Assembly (NCBI GenBank): GCA_036501485.1
Contig: DASYAG010000022.1
Span: 28,654-92,653, forward strand
Direction of reading: 5' to 3'
DNA from: PALSA-607 sp036501485
Lineage (GTDB): Bacteria; Actinomycetota; Actinomycetes; Acidothermales; Acidothermaceae
Length of the DNA stretch: 64,000 bases
In this document: positions 27,009-35,196 of the stretch, one piece after another
How positions within the stretch are numbered: position 1 is the stretch's first letter
How the letters are laid out: each line of letters opens with the position of its first letter
The notes under the pieces: model-generated
Databases searched by the model: none
Told to the model about the DNA's origin: nothing
Seen by the model: the letters and a program-made list of their open reading frames with translations, nothing else
Program-made: the position numbers and the translations under genes

Positions 27009-27380
27009 ATGTTGGCCATGGTGATCGACGACTCGAGCGCGATGCGACTGATCCTTGGTCGGATCATGCGGTCGCTCGGATTTGACGTTGTCGATGCTCC
27101 CAACGGTGCCGAAGCCATCGCTCGCTTGCAGAGCGGGGTCCTGCCGGACATCGCCCTTGTCGACTGGAACATGCCGGTGATGGATGGCCTTGCGTTCGTC
27201 AACGCCGTTCGTCGCGAAGAGAAGTGGCGTCAGATCACGCTCATGATGGTGACAACGGAAAGCGAGCAGTCGCAGATCGTTCGCGCACTCGCAGCAGGCG
27301 CGCACGAATACGTCATCAAGCCGTTCACTCCCGATGCGATCGCCGACAAGCTCGCGCTTCTCGGCGTCCTTGCCTACTAG
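27009..27380 (+). CDS. cheY: CheY-like response regulator
   Basis: A single receiver domain of 123 residues: DDSS acidic pocket, Asp52 in VDWNMPVMDG, Thr in MMVTTESE and Lys in VIKPFTP, so all catalytic residues are present. It should accept phosphate from CheA and act by protein binding; no flagellar switch is seen nearby, so the target may be a pilus motor or another effector. ATG 27009 is preferred because GGAAGG lies ten bases upstream; ATG 26991 is the longer alternative. Confidence 0.93.
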   Translation: MLAMVIDDSSAMRLILGRIMRSLGFDVVDAPNGAEAIARLQSGVLPDIALVDWNMPVMDGLAFVNAVRREEKWRQITLMMVTTESEQSQIVRALAAGAHEYVIKPFTPDAIADKLALLGVLAY

Positions 27381-27434
27381 CGCGCCTGGCTTACGGAATG
27401 CCCTGCCGATGAACATCCAGAGAGGTAGAACGCC

Positions 27435-27881
27435 GTGACCTACATTCCCAGTGCGGATGACCTCGAGGTCATCACGCGCGAGGTCTGGACGTCGTTTCTT
27501 GACGGCGACCCGTCAGGTCTGATCGCCGCGAGCGGCGACATGCCTGACGACAAGATCACCGGTTGCGTCTACCTTTCCGGCGCCTACACCGGCTCGATCA
27601 TGCTGCAGTGCTCACCGCCCGCGGCCCGGGATGCCGCCGCAGCGTTGTACTCCATCGCGCCGGCTTCCGTAACGCAGACCGAGGTAGTCGATGCGCTCGG
27701 TGAAATTGCGAACATGGTCGGTGGCAACGTCAAGAGTATGCTGCCCGGCCCGTCAACGTTGTCGTTGCCATCAGTGGTGCAGGGACAGCTGTCCGTTCCC
27801 GGCACCCGGATGGTTCGCGAAGTCCAGCTCTCGTGGCGTGCGCAGCCGCTCTTCGTGAGCCTGTGGCAGCAGGCGTCGTAG
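27435..27881 (+). CDS. cheX: CheX-like chemotaxis phosphatase-family protein
   Basis: The 148-residue protein starts MTYIPSADDLEVITREVWTS and has the CheC/CheX/FliY phosphatase signature helix EVVDALGEIANMVGGNVKSM (E-x3-N type), which inserts Asn into the CheY active site to remove phosphate. Only one such helix is present, as in CheX. It lies between two cheY genes and six bases before the second. It probably ends the CheY signal. GTG 27435 has an AGAGAGG region upstream. Confidence 0.85.
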   Translation: MTYIPSADDLEVITREVWTSFLDGDPSGLIAASGDMPDDKITGCVYLSGAYTGSIMLQCSPPAARDAAAALYSIAPASVTQTEVVDALGEIANMVGGNVKSMLPGPSTLSLPSVVQGQLSVPGTRMVREVQLSWRAQPLFVSLWQQAS

Positions 27882-27887
27882 GTTCCG

Positions 27888-28250
27888 ATGCGAATCCTGA
27901 TCGTCGACGACAGCAAAGCCATGCGCATGATCGTGGCTCGCACGTTGCGGATGGCCGGCTACGACGAGCACGAACTCATCGAGGCGGTCGACGGCCTGCA
28001 CGCACTTGAGGTCGTCGCGCAGGAGCCACCCGACGTCGTCTTGTGCGACTGGAACATGCCGCAGATGTCCGGGCTCGAGTTGCTCACCGCCCTGCGATCG
28101 GCGGGGTGGCGCATCCCGTTCGGCTTCGTGACATCGGAAGCCTCGCCCCAGATGAGGGCCGCAGCACTCGAAGCTGGCGCCATGTTCTTGGTCGCGAAGC
28201 CCTTCACACCCGAAGACTTCCAGGACGTGCTCGACCCGGTGCTCGCGTAG
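27888..28250 (+). CDS. CheY-like response regulator (second copy)
   Basis: A 120-residue stand-alone receiver with DDSK acidic pocket, Asp54 in CDWNMPQMSG, Thr/Ser at FVTSEAS and Lys in VAKPFTPEDF. It differs from the first CheY in most surface residues, so the two are not recent duplicates. One may be the output protein and the other a phosphate sink. It is the last gene of the che operon, followed directly by a strong hairpin. Confidence 0.93.
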   Translation: MRILIVDDSKAMRMIVARTLRMAGYDEHELIEAVDGLHALEVVAQEPPDVVLCDWNMPQMSGLELLTALRSAGWRIPFGFVTSEASPQMRAAALEAGAMFLVAKPFTPEDFQDVLDPVLA

Positions 28251-28273
28251 AACTTAAGACTCGGAGAAACGCC

Positions 28274-28307
28274 GAAGTCCAGCGCTCGTAGACGAGCGCT
28301 GGACTTC
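28274..28307. terminator. Hairpin terminator at the end of the che operon
   Basis: GAAGTCCAGCGCTCG and its exact complement (15 bp) enclose a four-base loop. It lies 24 bases after the second cheY and 12 bases before the stop of the convergent glycosyltransferase gene, so it can serve both. A long T-tract is lacking. Confidence 0.88.
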
Positions 28308-28318
28308 AGTGTTTGCCG

Positions 28319-30502
28319 CTATGACGTGGCTTTGGTCAGGTCGTAGAGCGTGACGCCACCTATCGTTGTCGCGGTGTAGTGGCTACTCACCCAAGACGAG
28401 ATTTGGGACGACGCGTTGCTGCCGCCGTTCGGGGTGCCGACACTGCCCGCGATGAAGTAGTGAATCTTGCCCTCACTGACGAGCTTCTCGAACTGCGCCA
28501 ATGTGGGGGCTGGATCACTGCCGTTGAACCCGCCGATAGCCATCACCGGATCGCGTGTGGCGAGCTGGTATCCCGACGCGTCGTTGGATCCGATCGCAGC
28601 AGCGACCCATGTGTACGAACTCGCGTTCGCCTTCAATGCGGCAGTCAGTGCCGCGCTCGGAGTGCTGCTGCCGAGCAACCCGCCGCCGCCTTGTCCGCGA
28701 CCGCCACCGAATCCACCGGTGCCTCCAGTGCCGGTCGTGCCAGTCGTACCGGTCGTGCCCGTGTTGCCCGTCGTTCCGGTAGTCCCGGTCGGTGGTGTGC
28801 CACCCGTCGTCCCGGTCGGTGGTGTGCCGAAGCCTCCGGTTCGCTGACCTCCGGTGGTGCTGCCACGAGCGGCACCCGGCTGGCCACCGCGACCGCCGCC
28901 GAATCCTCCGCCACCGAATCCGCCCGGGCCACCTTGGCCTGACGACGGGCCGGCGGTCGGAATCGAGCCGGTGTGCGGCGTGCTCGCCGTGTTGAGAGCA
29001 AACGCGACCGGTGCACCAACTGCCGTCAGCACCGAGGCTGTCGCGATGGCGACTGCGATGCCGCGCTTCAGGTGACCGATGACGAGAACGGCTAGCGCCG
29101 CAGCGATTCCGACGGCCAGGACTGTGGGACGCAACCACGATTCGAAACTCGACGTCCGACCGAGGAGTACGTGTGCCCACCACGTCGTCACCGCTATTGC
29201 GACGCACAGGAAGACGCGCGACGTCCAGTGCTCGCGGTGCCGCCACAGTTGGGTGCCACCGATGCCGACGAGTGCGCCGATCGCCGGTGCAAGGGCGACC
29301 GTGTAATAGGGGTGAATGATGCCCTTGCTCAGACTGAGGATGAGGCCGCTAACGATCAGCGTGGTGCCCCACAGAACGGTCGCAGCGCGCAGCTTGCTCG
29401 TGCGTCCCTCGCGACGGGAGAGCCACAACGCGCCGAGCATCGCGACCAACGCGGCTGGGATCAGCCACGAGATCTGGGTGCCCATCTCCGAACCGAAGAG
29501 CCGGGTGATGCCAGTCGGACCCCACATGCTGCCGCCACCGGTGCCACCGCCTGCAGCACCCGCGCCGCCGCCAGTGACGCTGCCGGTCTCGTTGCCGGTC
29601 AGACGACCGAAGCCGTTGTAGCCGAAGATCAGCTCAAGAATGCTGTTGTGCTGCGATCCACCGATGTAGGGACGTGCGCTGGCCGGCGTCAACGTGACCG
29701 CAACGACCCACCAAGCCGCGGAGACGAACATTGCCACACCGGCAAGGAGCAACTGCCAGATCCTGCGGCGAAAGGGCGTCGGTGCGGCAAGCAAGTACAC
29801 AAGACCGAACGCGGGGACGACGAAAAACGCCTGCATCATCTTCGCGAGGAACCCCAAGCCGACGAGAGATCCGGCGAGCACCAGCCAACGGGTGCTCGCA
29901 GCTTCGAGAGCTCTCGTTACTGCGTATGCAGCGATTGTCAGCAGGAGAACGAGCAATGCATCGGGGTTGTTGAAGCGGAACATCAGCACCGCGACAGGTG
30001 TAAGCGCGAGCACGGCGCCTGCGAGTAGTCCCGCGGCCGGAGTGAACCAACGTCGAACCGTCGCATAGAGAACGGCGACCGTCGCTACGCCCTCAAGTGC
30101 CTGCGGCACCAAGATGCTCCACGCGTTCACGCCGAAGATGCGGGCCGAGATTTCCATGACCCACAAAGAGGCTGGTGGCTTGTCGACCGTGATGAAGTTC
30201 GCCGAGTCTGAAGAACCGAAGAAGAATGCCTTCCAGCTCTTCGACCCGGCCTGAACGGCTGCTGAGTAGAACGAGTTCGCCCAACCTGAAGCCCCCAAGC
30301 CCCAGATGTAGAGGAACGCCGTTCCGATCAATAGCGCGAATAGCGATGGGCGCACCCACGCCGGATCGGTCGGCCGACCACGGACCAGGCGCTTCATACG
30401 TCCTGGCCGTACATCACCAGGCCCGCTCTTGCTGGCACTGGCGTCGCTCGGCACGGTCGAGATGGTCTGCGCCGTGTTCGTCGCGGGCGCGGTGGTGGTC
30501 AT
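28319..30502 (-). CDS. YkcB-like integral membrane glycosyltransferase (GT39/GT83 type)
   Basis: The 727-residue protein has about eleven to thirteen membrane helices, an early extracytoplasmic loop with ITVDKPPASLWV (the catalytic Asp of GT-C enzymes is near its start) and a C-terminal soluble domain with TRDPVMAIGGFNGSDP. It probably transfers a sugar from a polyprenyl-phosphate carrier on the outer face. Two Gly/Thr-rich insertions interrupt it: a short loop (about 350-365) and a long one (about 515-600) with TPPTGTTGGTPPTGTTG repeats. Its start overlaps the upstream GT2 gene by four bases, and AAGGAG precedes ATG 30502. B. subtilis ykcB/ykcC pair the same two functions. Confidence 0.88.
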   Translation of the reverse strand: MTTTAPATNTAQTISTVPSDASASKSGPGDVRPGRMKRLVRGRPTDPAWVRPSLFALLIGTAFLYIWGLGASGWANSFYSAAVQAGSKSWKAFFFGSSDSANFITVDKPPASLWVMEISARIFGVNAWSILVPQALEGVATVAVLYATVRRWFTPAAGLLAGAVLALTPVAVLMFRFNNPDALLVLLLTIAAYAVTRALEAASTRWLVLAGSLVGLGFLAKMMQAFFVVPAFGLVYLLAAPTPFRRRIWQLLLAGVAMFVSAAWWVVAVTLTPASARPYIGGSQHNSILELIFGYNGFGRLTGNETGSVTGGGAGAAGGGTGGGSMWGPTGITRLFGSEMGTQISWLIPAALVAMLGALWLSRREGRTSKLRAATVLWGTTLIVSGLILSLSKGIIHPYYTVALAPAIGALVGIGGTQLWRHREHWTSRVFLCVAIAVTTWWAHVLLGRTSSFESWLRPTVLAVGIAAALAVLVIGHLKRGIAVAIATASVLTAVGAPVAFALNTASTPHTGSIPTAGPSSGQGGPGGFGGGGFGGGRGGQPGAARGSTTGGQRTGGFGTPPTGTTGGTPPTGTTGTTGNTGTTGTTGTTGTGGTGGFGGGRGQGGGGLLGSSTPSAALTAALKANASSYTWVAAAIGSNDASGYQLATRDPVMAIGGFNGSDPAPTLAQFEKLVSEGKIHYFIAGSVGTPNGGSNASSQISSWVSSHYTATTIGGVTLYDLTKATS

Positions 30503-31743
30503 GAGAACTCCTTGACGGTCGTGGTGGCGGTAAGGGGCGACTGTGTTGCCGATGGCCTGCGGAAGACCCACGATCGGAACAGCAAGAAGCGAAGAATGGT
30601 GGCGGCGAGATTGGCGAGCACGAGCGTCGCGACTTCGACCGACCGCCCCGCGTGCGGTGCGGCGGCCTGTACGACCGCGAGCGCGCCGGTACTCAGTGCG
30701 AGACCGATGCCGAAGACGGCAAGTCCTTGCAGCTGGTGTCGCAGTCGTGCAGTTCGGCCGCGAACTCCAAACGTGAAGGAGCGGTTGACGGCTGTGTTGC
30801 CGACGGCTGTTATCAGCAAGGCGATCGCGTTCGCCCACGTTGCCGACATGGCCGTCCGGAAGACGAGAAAGAGCGCGACGTAGGCGATCGTGCTGGCGAT
30901 CCCGACACCGCAGAACCGGAAGAGCTGCGCTCCGAGTGGTCCGCTAGTCACCTCGTCGCGATGTGCTCGTAGCGGTATCCGGCCGCGGGCGAGATCGCGG
31001 GTCAGTCGGGCAATACCGCGAAGGTCAGCAATCGCCGTCTGCACGATGTCGACGCGCGAATCCGGATCGTCGACCCAGTCGACGGGCACCTCGTGAATCC
31101 GCATCCCTGATCGCTCGGCGAGTACGAGCAGTTCGGTGTCAAAGAACCAGCCGTTGTCTTGCACCATCGGTAGCAGCTCGCGTGCTCGGTCGGTTCGCAT
31201 CGCCTTAAATCCGCATTGTGCGTCGGAGAATTGGGTAGCGAGCGTCGTTCGCAGCAGCACGTTGTAGCAACGCGAGATGACCTCGCGCTTGGGTCCACGA
31301 ACGACGCGTGACGAGCGCGCAAGCCTGGTCCCGATCGCGACATCGCTGTGCCCTGAGAGTAGGGGTGCAACGAGCGGCAACAACGCGGACAGGTCGGTCG
31401 ACAGATCGACGTCCATGTAGCAAACGACTTCTGCGGCACTCGCCATCCACACCGCGTGTAGCGCGCGACCGCGGCCCTTTTTGCTGAGGTAGGTGGCGTG
31501 CACGTTCGGCAACGCAGCTTCAAGCGCGCCCGCGATCGCCCAGGTGTTGTCTGTACTTGCGTTGTCGGCGATGGTGATGCGAAACGACAGTGGAAACGTC
31601 GTGGTCAGATATGTATGCAGGCGGCGAACGCTTGGCTCGAGATCGTGTTCTTCGTTGTGCACGGGAATGACGATTTCAATTGCCGGAGCGCTGTTGGCCT
31701 CGACATTGATTCGTTCATCCGGCAACTGCATCGTCGTTGTCAT
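30499..31743 (-). CDS. GT2 glycosyltransferase fused to a GtrA-like membrane domain (YkcC-like)
   Basis: The first 250 residues form a GT2 domain, IEIVIPVHNEEHDL at the start and VVCYMDVDLSTD as the metal-binding DxD-type site, like polyprenyl-phosphate mannosyl/glucosyl synthases. The last 140 residues hold four membrane helices of the GtrA type (FRFCGVGIASTIAYVALFLV). It likely loads a sugar onto polyprenyl phosphate in the cytoplasm and helps flip it for the overlapping YkcB-like enzyme. The operon structure supports the pairing; the sugar and acceptor are unknown. Confidence 0.9.
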   Translation of the reverse strand: MTTTMQLPDERINVEANSAPAIEIVIPVHNEEHDLEPSVRRLHTYLTTTFPLSFRITIADNASTDNTWAIAGALEAALPNVHATYLSKKGRGRALHAVWMASAAEVVCYMDVDLSTDLSALLPLVAPLLSGHSDVAIGTRLARSSRVVRGPKREVISRCYNVLLRTTLATQFSDAQCGFKAMRTDRARELLPMVQDNGWFFDTELLVLAERSGMRIHEVPVDWVDDPDSRVDIVQTAIADLRGIARLTRDLARGRIPLRAHRDEVTSGPLGAQLFRFCGVGIASTIAYVALFLVFRTAMSATWANAIALLITAVGNTAVNRSFTFGVRGRTARLRHQLQGLAVFGIGLALSTGALAVVQAAAPHAGRSVEVATLVLANLAATILRFLLFRSWVFRRPSATQSPLTATTTVKEFS

Positions 31744-31815
31744 GCGATGACAATCGCGTGCGGGCCTGGAGTGAAGCTGAATGCGACCTGACGGCCGCGT
31801 AGGAGATTGGCGCGG

Positions 31816-32262
31816 CTAGAGCCGGCGCAAGACCTCGTCTGCAGGCATAGCGTCGAGGTTGAAATCGGTCAAGCCATCGATGGTCCCGCAGTCGACGCAG
31901 CGCGCGGCGAGGGCGAGCCAATTCACCGCGCCGTGCTCGTCGGTGTGCAGCCCGGATGCAATCTCGGCGATCGACTGCGAGCAGCTTGGGCAGGCCCACA
32001 TCCGCGGGAAGTTCCAGTGCTCCGCGGAGTCGAGCACGTCCTGGCTGTCGCCACAGCTCATGCAGCGATGACGGGCGACTGCGGTCTCTGCATCAGCCTC
32101 GACGTAGAACCAAGTCGCGGGCTCACCGCCATGGACGGCGTTAGCGCAGGTGGTCAGCACGGTCCTGGTCACCGGCGGGCAGCCTTGAAGCTGCACCAGC
32201 CATGACTCAAGGTCCTCTGTGCTTTCACCGGTGCGACGCCCGGCCACAGTCCGCAGTACCAC
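31816..32262 (-). CDS. Conserved actinobacterial zinc-ribbon protein
   Basis: A protein of about 148 residues with three CxxC pairs (CMSCGD, CPSCSQ, CVDCGT) that can hold two zinc ions, and conserved stretches VLTTCANAVHGGEPATWFYV and LDSAEHWNFPRMWACPS. I know it as a neighbour of DEAD-box helicases in actinomycetes but without a function. GTG 32262 is chosen because AGGAGG stands just upstream; ATGs at 32277 and 32310 are alternatives. It could be an RNA- or protein-binding partner of the helicase; that is inference. Confidence 0.75.
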   Translation of the reverse strand: MVLRTVAGRRTGESTEDLESWLVQLQGCPPVTRTVLTTCANAVHGGEPATWFYVEADAETAVARHRCMSCGDSQDVLDSAEHWNFPRMWACPSCSQSIAEIASGLHTDEHGAVNWLALAARCVDCGTIDGLTDFNLDAMPADEVLRRL

Positions 32263-32368
32263 GGGTCCTCCTCGCATACGCCCGACTGGAACGTCGGTAG
32301 GAGAGGCCATTGGCTTGAACAACTGCAGCGCGTCGCGAGGGTGAAATCGCTGCGGCGCCGTGATCGAG

Positions 32369-33982
32369 CTAGCTGTTGGCGCTGCCGCCGGACCGCCCTC
32401 GACCGCCACGCGATCGCCGACGCCTTGGGCCATCGCTCGCGGATGAGCTAGCGCCCTGGGCTGGCGCCGCAGATTCGCTCGGCGCTGCCGTGGCGGTGGT
32501 GGCTGTTGCACTGGCGCTCGGGGATCCGGCACTGGCCGTGGAGGCTTGCGCGGACCTGGTTCGTTGGCGACGCGGGCGAGCGGGTGAGCCGTCAGGAGCG
32601 GTAGCCGCCCGGGGCGTTTTGGCAGGTGCCGCATCGGTGGACGCCGCGGCCCGCTTGCGCGGCCCCCGGTCGCGCTCGTTGCGGCCACCGCTGCGAGGTG
32701 CAGGCGTCGACCCAGCGGCTGCGTTGCGTCGCGGCCGCCCAGTCTCGCCGAGGTCCTCGAGGACTTCGGCGCCGAGGCCAGCTCTCGTGCGATCGGCACG
32801 TGGCAGGACGCCGGTCACGCTGCGTGGGATGCCCAACTGCTCGTGGAGTTCGTCGGAGGTCGAGTACGTCTCTGGCGGGTCGGGGAACGACAGATCGAGC
32901 AGGCTGTTGATGGATTTCCAGCGGGCCAGATCGTCCCAGTCGACCAGCGTGACGGCGACGCCCGACGCGCCCGCCCGACCGGTGCGTCCGATGCGGTGCA
33001 GGTAAGTCTTTTCGTCGTCCGGGCAGGAGTAGTTGATGACGTGCGTGACGCCCTCGACGTCGATCCCGCGGGCCGCCACATCGGTGGCAACGAGCACGTC
33101 GACCTTGCCCGCCCTGAAGGCGCGCAGAGCTTGCTCGCGTTGGCCCTGACCGAGGTCGCCGTGCACGGCGGCTGCCGCGAAGCCACGCTCAGACAGGTCG
33201 GCGGCGAGCTTGTCGCACTGCCGCTTGGTATGGCAGAAGACCATCGCGAGTCCGCGCCCGTCGGCCTGCAAGATCCGCGCAAGCACTTCGGGCTTGTCCA
33301 TCGAATGCGCGCGGTAGACGAACTGCGCCGTCTCTGGGACGGTGCGGCCCTCGTCGGGTTCTTCGGCGCGGATCCGGGTCGGCTGCTTGAGGTACTTGCG
33401 GGACAGGGAGATGACCTCGCCCGGCATCGTGGCGGAGAACAACATCGTCTGGCGGCTGGCCGGCGTCAGCGCGAGGATGCGCTCGACGTCGGGCAAGAAG
33501 CCTAGGTCGAGCATCTCGTCGGCCTCGTCGAGCACCAGGATCTGGATCGCCGACAGGTCGAGGTGACCCTGTCGGGCCAGGTCGAGAAGACGACCCGGGG
33601 TGCCCGACACCACGTCGATGCCGGCCTTGAGCGCGGCAACCTGCGGCTCGTAGGACCGGCCGCCGTAGACGGCGAGTACGCGGGCGCCCAAGCCCTTGCC
33701 TGCGACGACAAGGTCGGCGGCGACCTGAATCGCCAATTCACGGGTCGGGACGACGACAAGTGCCCGCGGGCGATGATCGTCGACGAAGTCGATGAGCTGG
33801 AGCAGCGGCGCACCGAATGCAAGAGTCTTGCCCGTGCCTGTTCTAGCCTGGCCGATCAAGTCGGTGCCAGTCAGCGCCAGCGGAATCGCCAGTGCTTGAA
33901 CGGGGAACGGGATGGTGATGCCGACGGCTTCTAGGGCCCCGGCGGTCTCGGGAACAATCCCGAGTTCGGCAAACGTGGTCAG
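32369..33982 (-). CDS. rhlE: DEAD-box ATP-dependent RNA helicase
   Basis: An RhlE-like helicase (Rv3211 type). It has the Q-motif region ITIPFPVQALAIPLALTGTD, Walker A ARTGTGKT, motif II DEAD (LVLDEADEMLDLGF), motif III SAT and motif VI HRIGRTGR, so both RecA domains are complete. The C-terminal 150 residues are Ala/Arg/Ser-rich and end GRGRSGGSANS, a likely RNA-binding tail. The family begins MTTFAELG; here the matching codon is CTG at 33982, with AGAGG seven bases upstream, so a CTG start is likely. Automated callers would choose ATG 34048 or an upstream codon. Confidence 0.9.
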   Translation of the reverse strand: MTTFAELGIVPETAGALEAVGITIPFPVQALAIPLALTGTDLIGQARTGTGKTLAFGAPLLQLIDFVDDHRPRALVVVPTRELAIQVAADLVVAGKGLGARVLAVYGGRSYEPQVAALKAGIDVVSGTPGRLLDLARQGHLDLSAIQILVLDEADEMLDLGFLPDVERILALTPASRQTMLFSATMPGEVISLSRKYLKQPTRIRAEEPDEGRTVPETAQFVYRAHSMDKPEVLARILQADGRGLAMVFCHTKRQCDKLAADLSERGFAAAAVHGDLGQGQREQALRAFRAGKVDVLVATDVAARGIDVEGVTHVINYSCPDDEKTYLHRIGRTGRAGASGVAVTLVDWDDLARWKSINSLLDLSFPDPPETYSTSDELHEQLGIPRSVTGVLPRADRTRAGLGAEVLEDLGETGRPRRNAAAGSTPAPRSGGRNERDRGPRKRAAASTDAAPAKTPRAATAPDGSPARPRRQRTRSAQASTASAGSPSASATATTATAAPSESAAPAQGASSSASDGPRRRRSRGGRGRSGGSANS

Positions 33983-34176
33983 AACGAAACCTCTCAAAAA
34001 AGGCCGACCTGCGGTCCGGACCGTCTGGCGGGCGCTGGAATCGTGCATGAAGACGGATGCAGCGCGGCTCGCGGGTCCGGGCGGTCGCCCTTGGCAGTGG
34101 TGAGTCATCGCGAAGTCTACCGTGCGAGCGCTCGCCAAGCTTTCTCCCACGCTCGATACGGCACTACTCTCGGAGC

Positions 34177-34893
34177 GTGAGCGAGGAGCACCGTCCTGAC
34201 GATGAGCAGGGCCCCGAGATCGACCTGCTGGCCGATCCGACGTACCTCGACGCCGTCACCGATCTGCTTGGGGTACTGGCCTACGCGGAGCTTGTGGCGT
34301 TCGAGCGGCTCGCCTACGACGCCCGGATGGCACCGACCCTCGAAGACAAAGCAGCGCTCGCGCGCCTTGCGACCGCCGAGTTCGGGCACTACCAGCTGCT
34401 CGAGCGGCACCTCGACGGAATGGGCGTGGGAGCCGAGAAGGCGATGGCGCCGTTCGTCATCCCGCTCGAGGCCTTTCATGCCCAGACCGCGCCAAGCGAT
34501 TGGGCCGAGAGCCTGGTCAAGGCCTACGTCGGTGACGGCATTGCCGCAGACTTCTACCGCGAGATCGCCAAGCTCCTCGACCCCACCGCGCGTGCTCTCG
34601 TGCTGGAGGTACTCGCGGACACCGGCCACGCCGAGTTCGCGGTCGAGCGCGTACGTCAGGCCATCGCGGCTGACCCGACGATCGCCGGCCGCCTCGCACT
34701 GTGGGGCCGCCGGATCGTCGGCGAGGCGCTCGCGCAAGCCCAAGCGGTGTGTGCTGAACGCGAGGCGCTCGTCACGCTGCTGGTCGGCGGAGTCGCCGGC
34801 GCGAACGCCGACCTCAGTGAGCTGATGCGCACGTTTACCCGGATCACCGACGCCCACATGCGGCGGATGGCGGCGCTGGGTCTTTCGGCCTAG
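34177..34893 (+). CDS. Ferritin-like diiron-fold protein (MiaE-like group)
   Basis: The 238-residue protein (Rv3210c type) is a four-helix bundle: AYAELVAFERLAYDARM, RLATAEFGHYQLLERHL, DGIAADFYREIAKLL and DTGHAEFAVERV supply Glu and His residues at the spacing used for a diiron site. It may act as an oxidase or hydroxylase; the substrate is unknown. The GTG start follows GGAGC closely. It is divergent from the helicase gene, and its 3' end faces the DUF3107 gene. Confidence 0.82.
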   Translation: MSEEHRPDDEQGPEIDLLADPTYLDAVTDLLGVLAYAELVAFERLAYDARMAPTLEDKAALARLATAEFGHYQLLERHLDGMGVGAEKAMAPFVIPLEAFHAQTAPSDWAESLVKAYVGDGIAADFYREIAKLLDPTARALVLEVLADTGHAEFAVERVRQAIAADPTIAGRLALWGRRIVGEALAQAQAVCAEREALVTLLVGGVAGANADLSELMRTFTRITDAHMRRMAALGLSA

Positions 34894-34912
34894 TTACATC
34901 GCGGTACCGCAC

Positions 34913-35140
34913 CTACATTGCGGTGCCGAAGCCCACCCTGCGCTCGTTCGCTTCGCCGATTTCGACGTAGGCGAGCTTCTCAATCGGGATCAAGACTCGC
35001 CGGCCGCGCTCGTCGGCGAGCGTCAGCAGGCCACCGGCCTTGACCGCCGCGGTAATCAGCTCTTCAACAGCCTCGGGGGTCTGCGAGCTCTCGACCACGA
35101 TCTCGCGCGCGGCGTACTGGACACCGATCTTGACTTCCAC
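34913..35140 (-). CDS. DUF3107 family protein
   Basis: A 75-residue protein matching Rv3208A-type DUF3107: VEVKIGVQYAAREIVVES, VEELITAAVKAGGLLTLADE and KLAYVEIGEANERRVGFG. It is small and soluble, probably an ATP-binding-protein-like fold of unknown role, conserved across actinobacteria. GTG 35140 fits homologues that begin MEVKIGI and has GGAGG six bases upstream; ATG 35146 has the ribosome site touching it. The 3' end with its stop is imperfectly duplicated at 34895-34935. Confidence 0.88.
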   Translation of the reverse strand: MEVKIGVQYAAREIVVESSQTPEAVEELITAAVKAGGLLTLADERGRRVLIPIEKLAYVEIGEANERRVGFGTAM

Positions 35141-35196
35141 GGTCATCCTCCGCCTGCTCCTTCGTGCGCATCCCGACAGCTAGAACGTTACCGGTA

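Noticed and set aside
28719..28830. Repetitive CCGGTCGT-type DNA resembling a repeat array
   Set aside because: It encodes the Gly/Thr/Pro-rich linker of the YkcB-like protein in one open frame; spacing is codon-based and unlike CRISPR.
29171..30028. A 285-residue plus-strand frame
   Set aside because: It is antisense to the membrane helices of the YkcB-like protein, and its product is low-complexity and hydrophilic.
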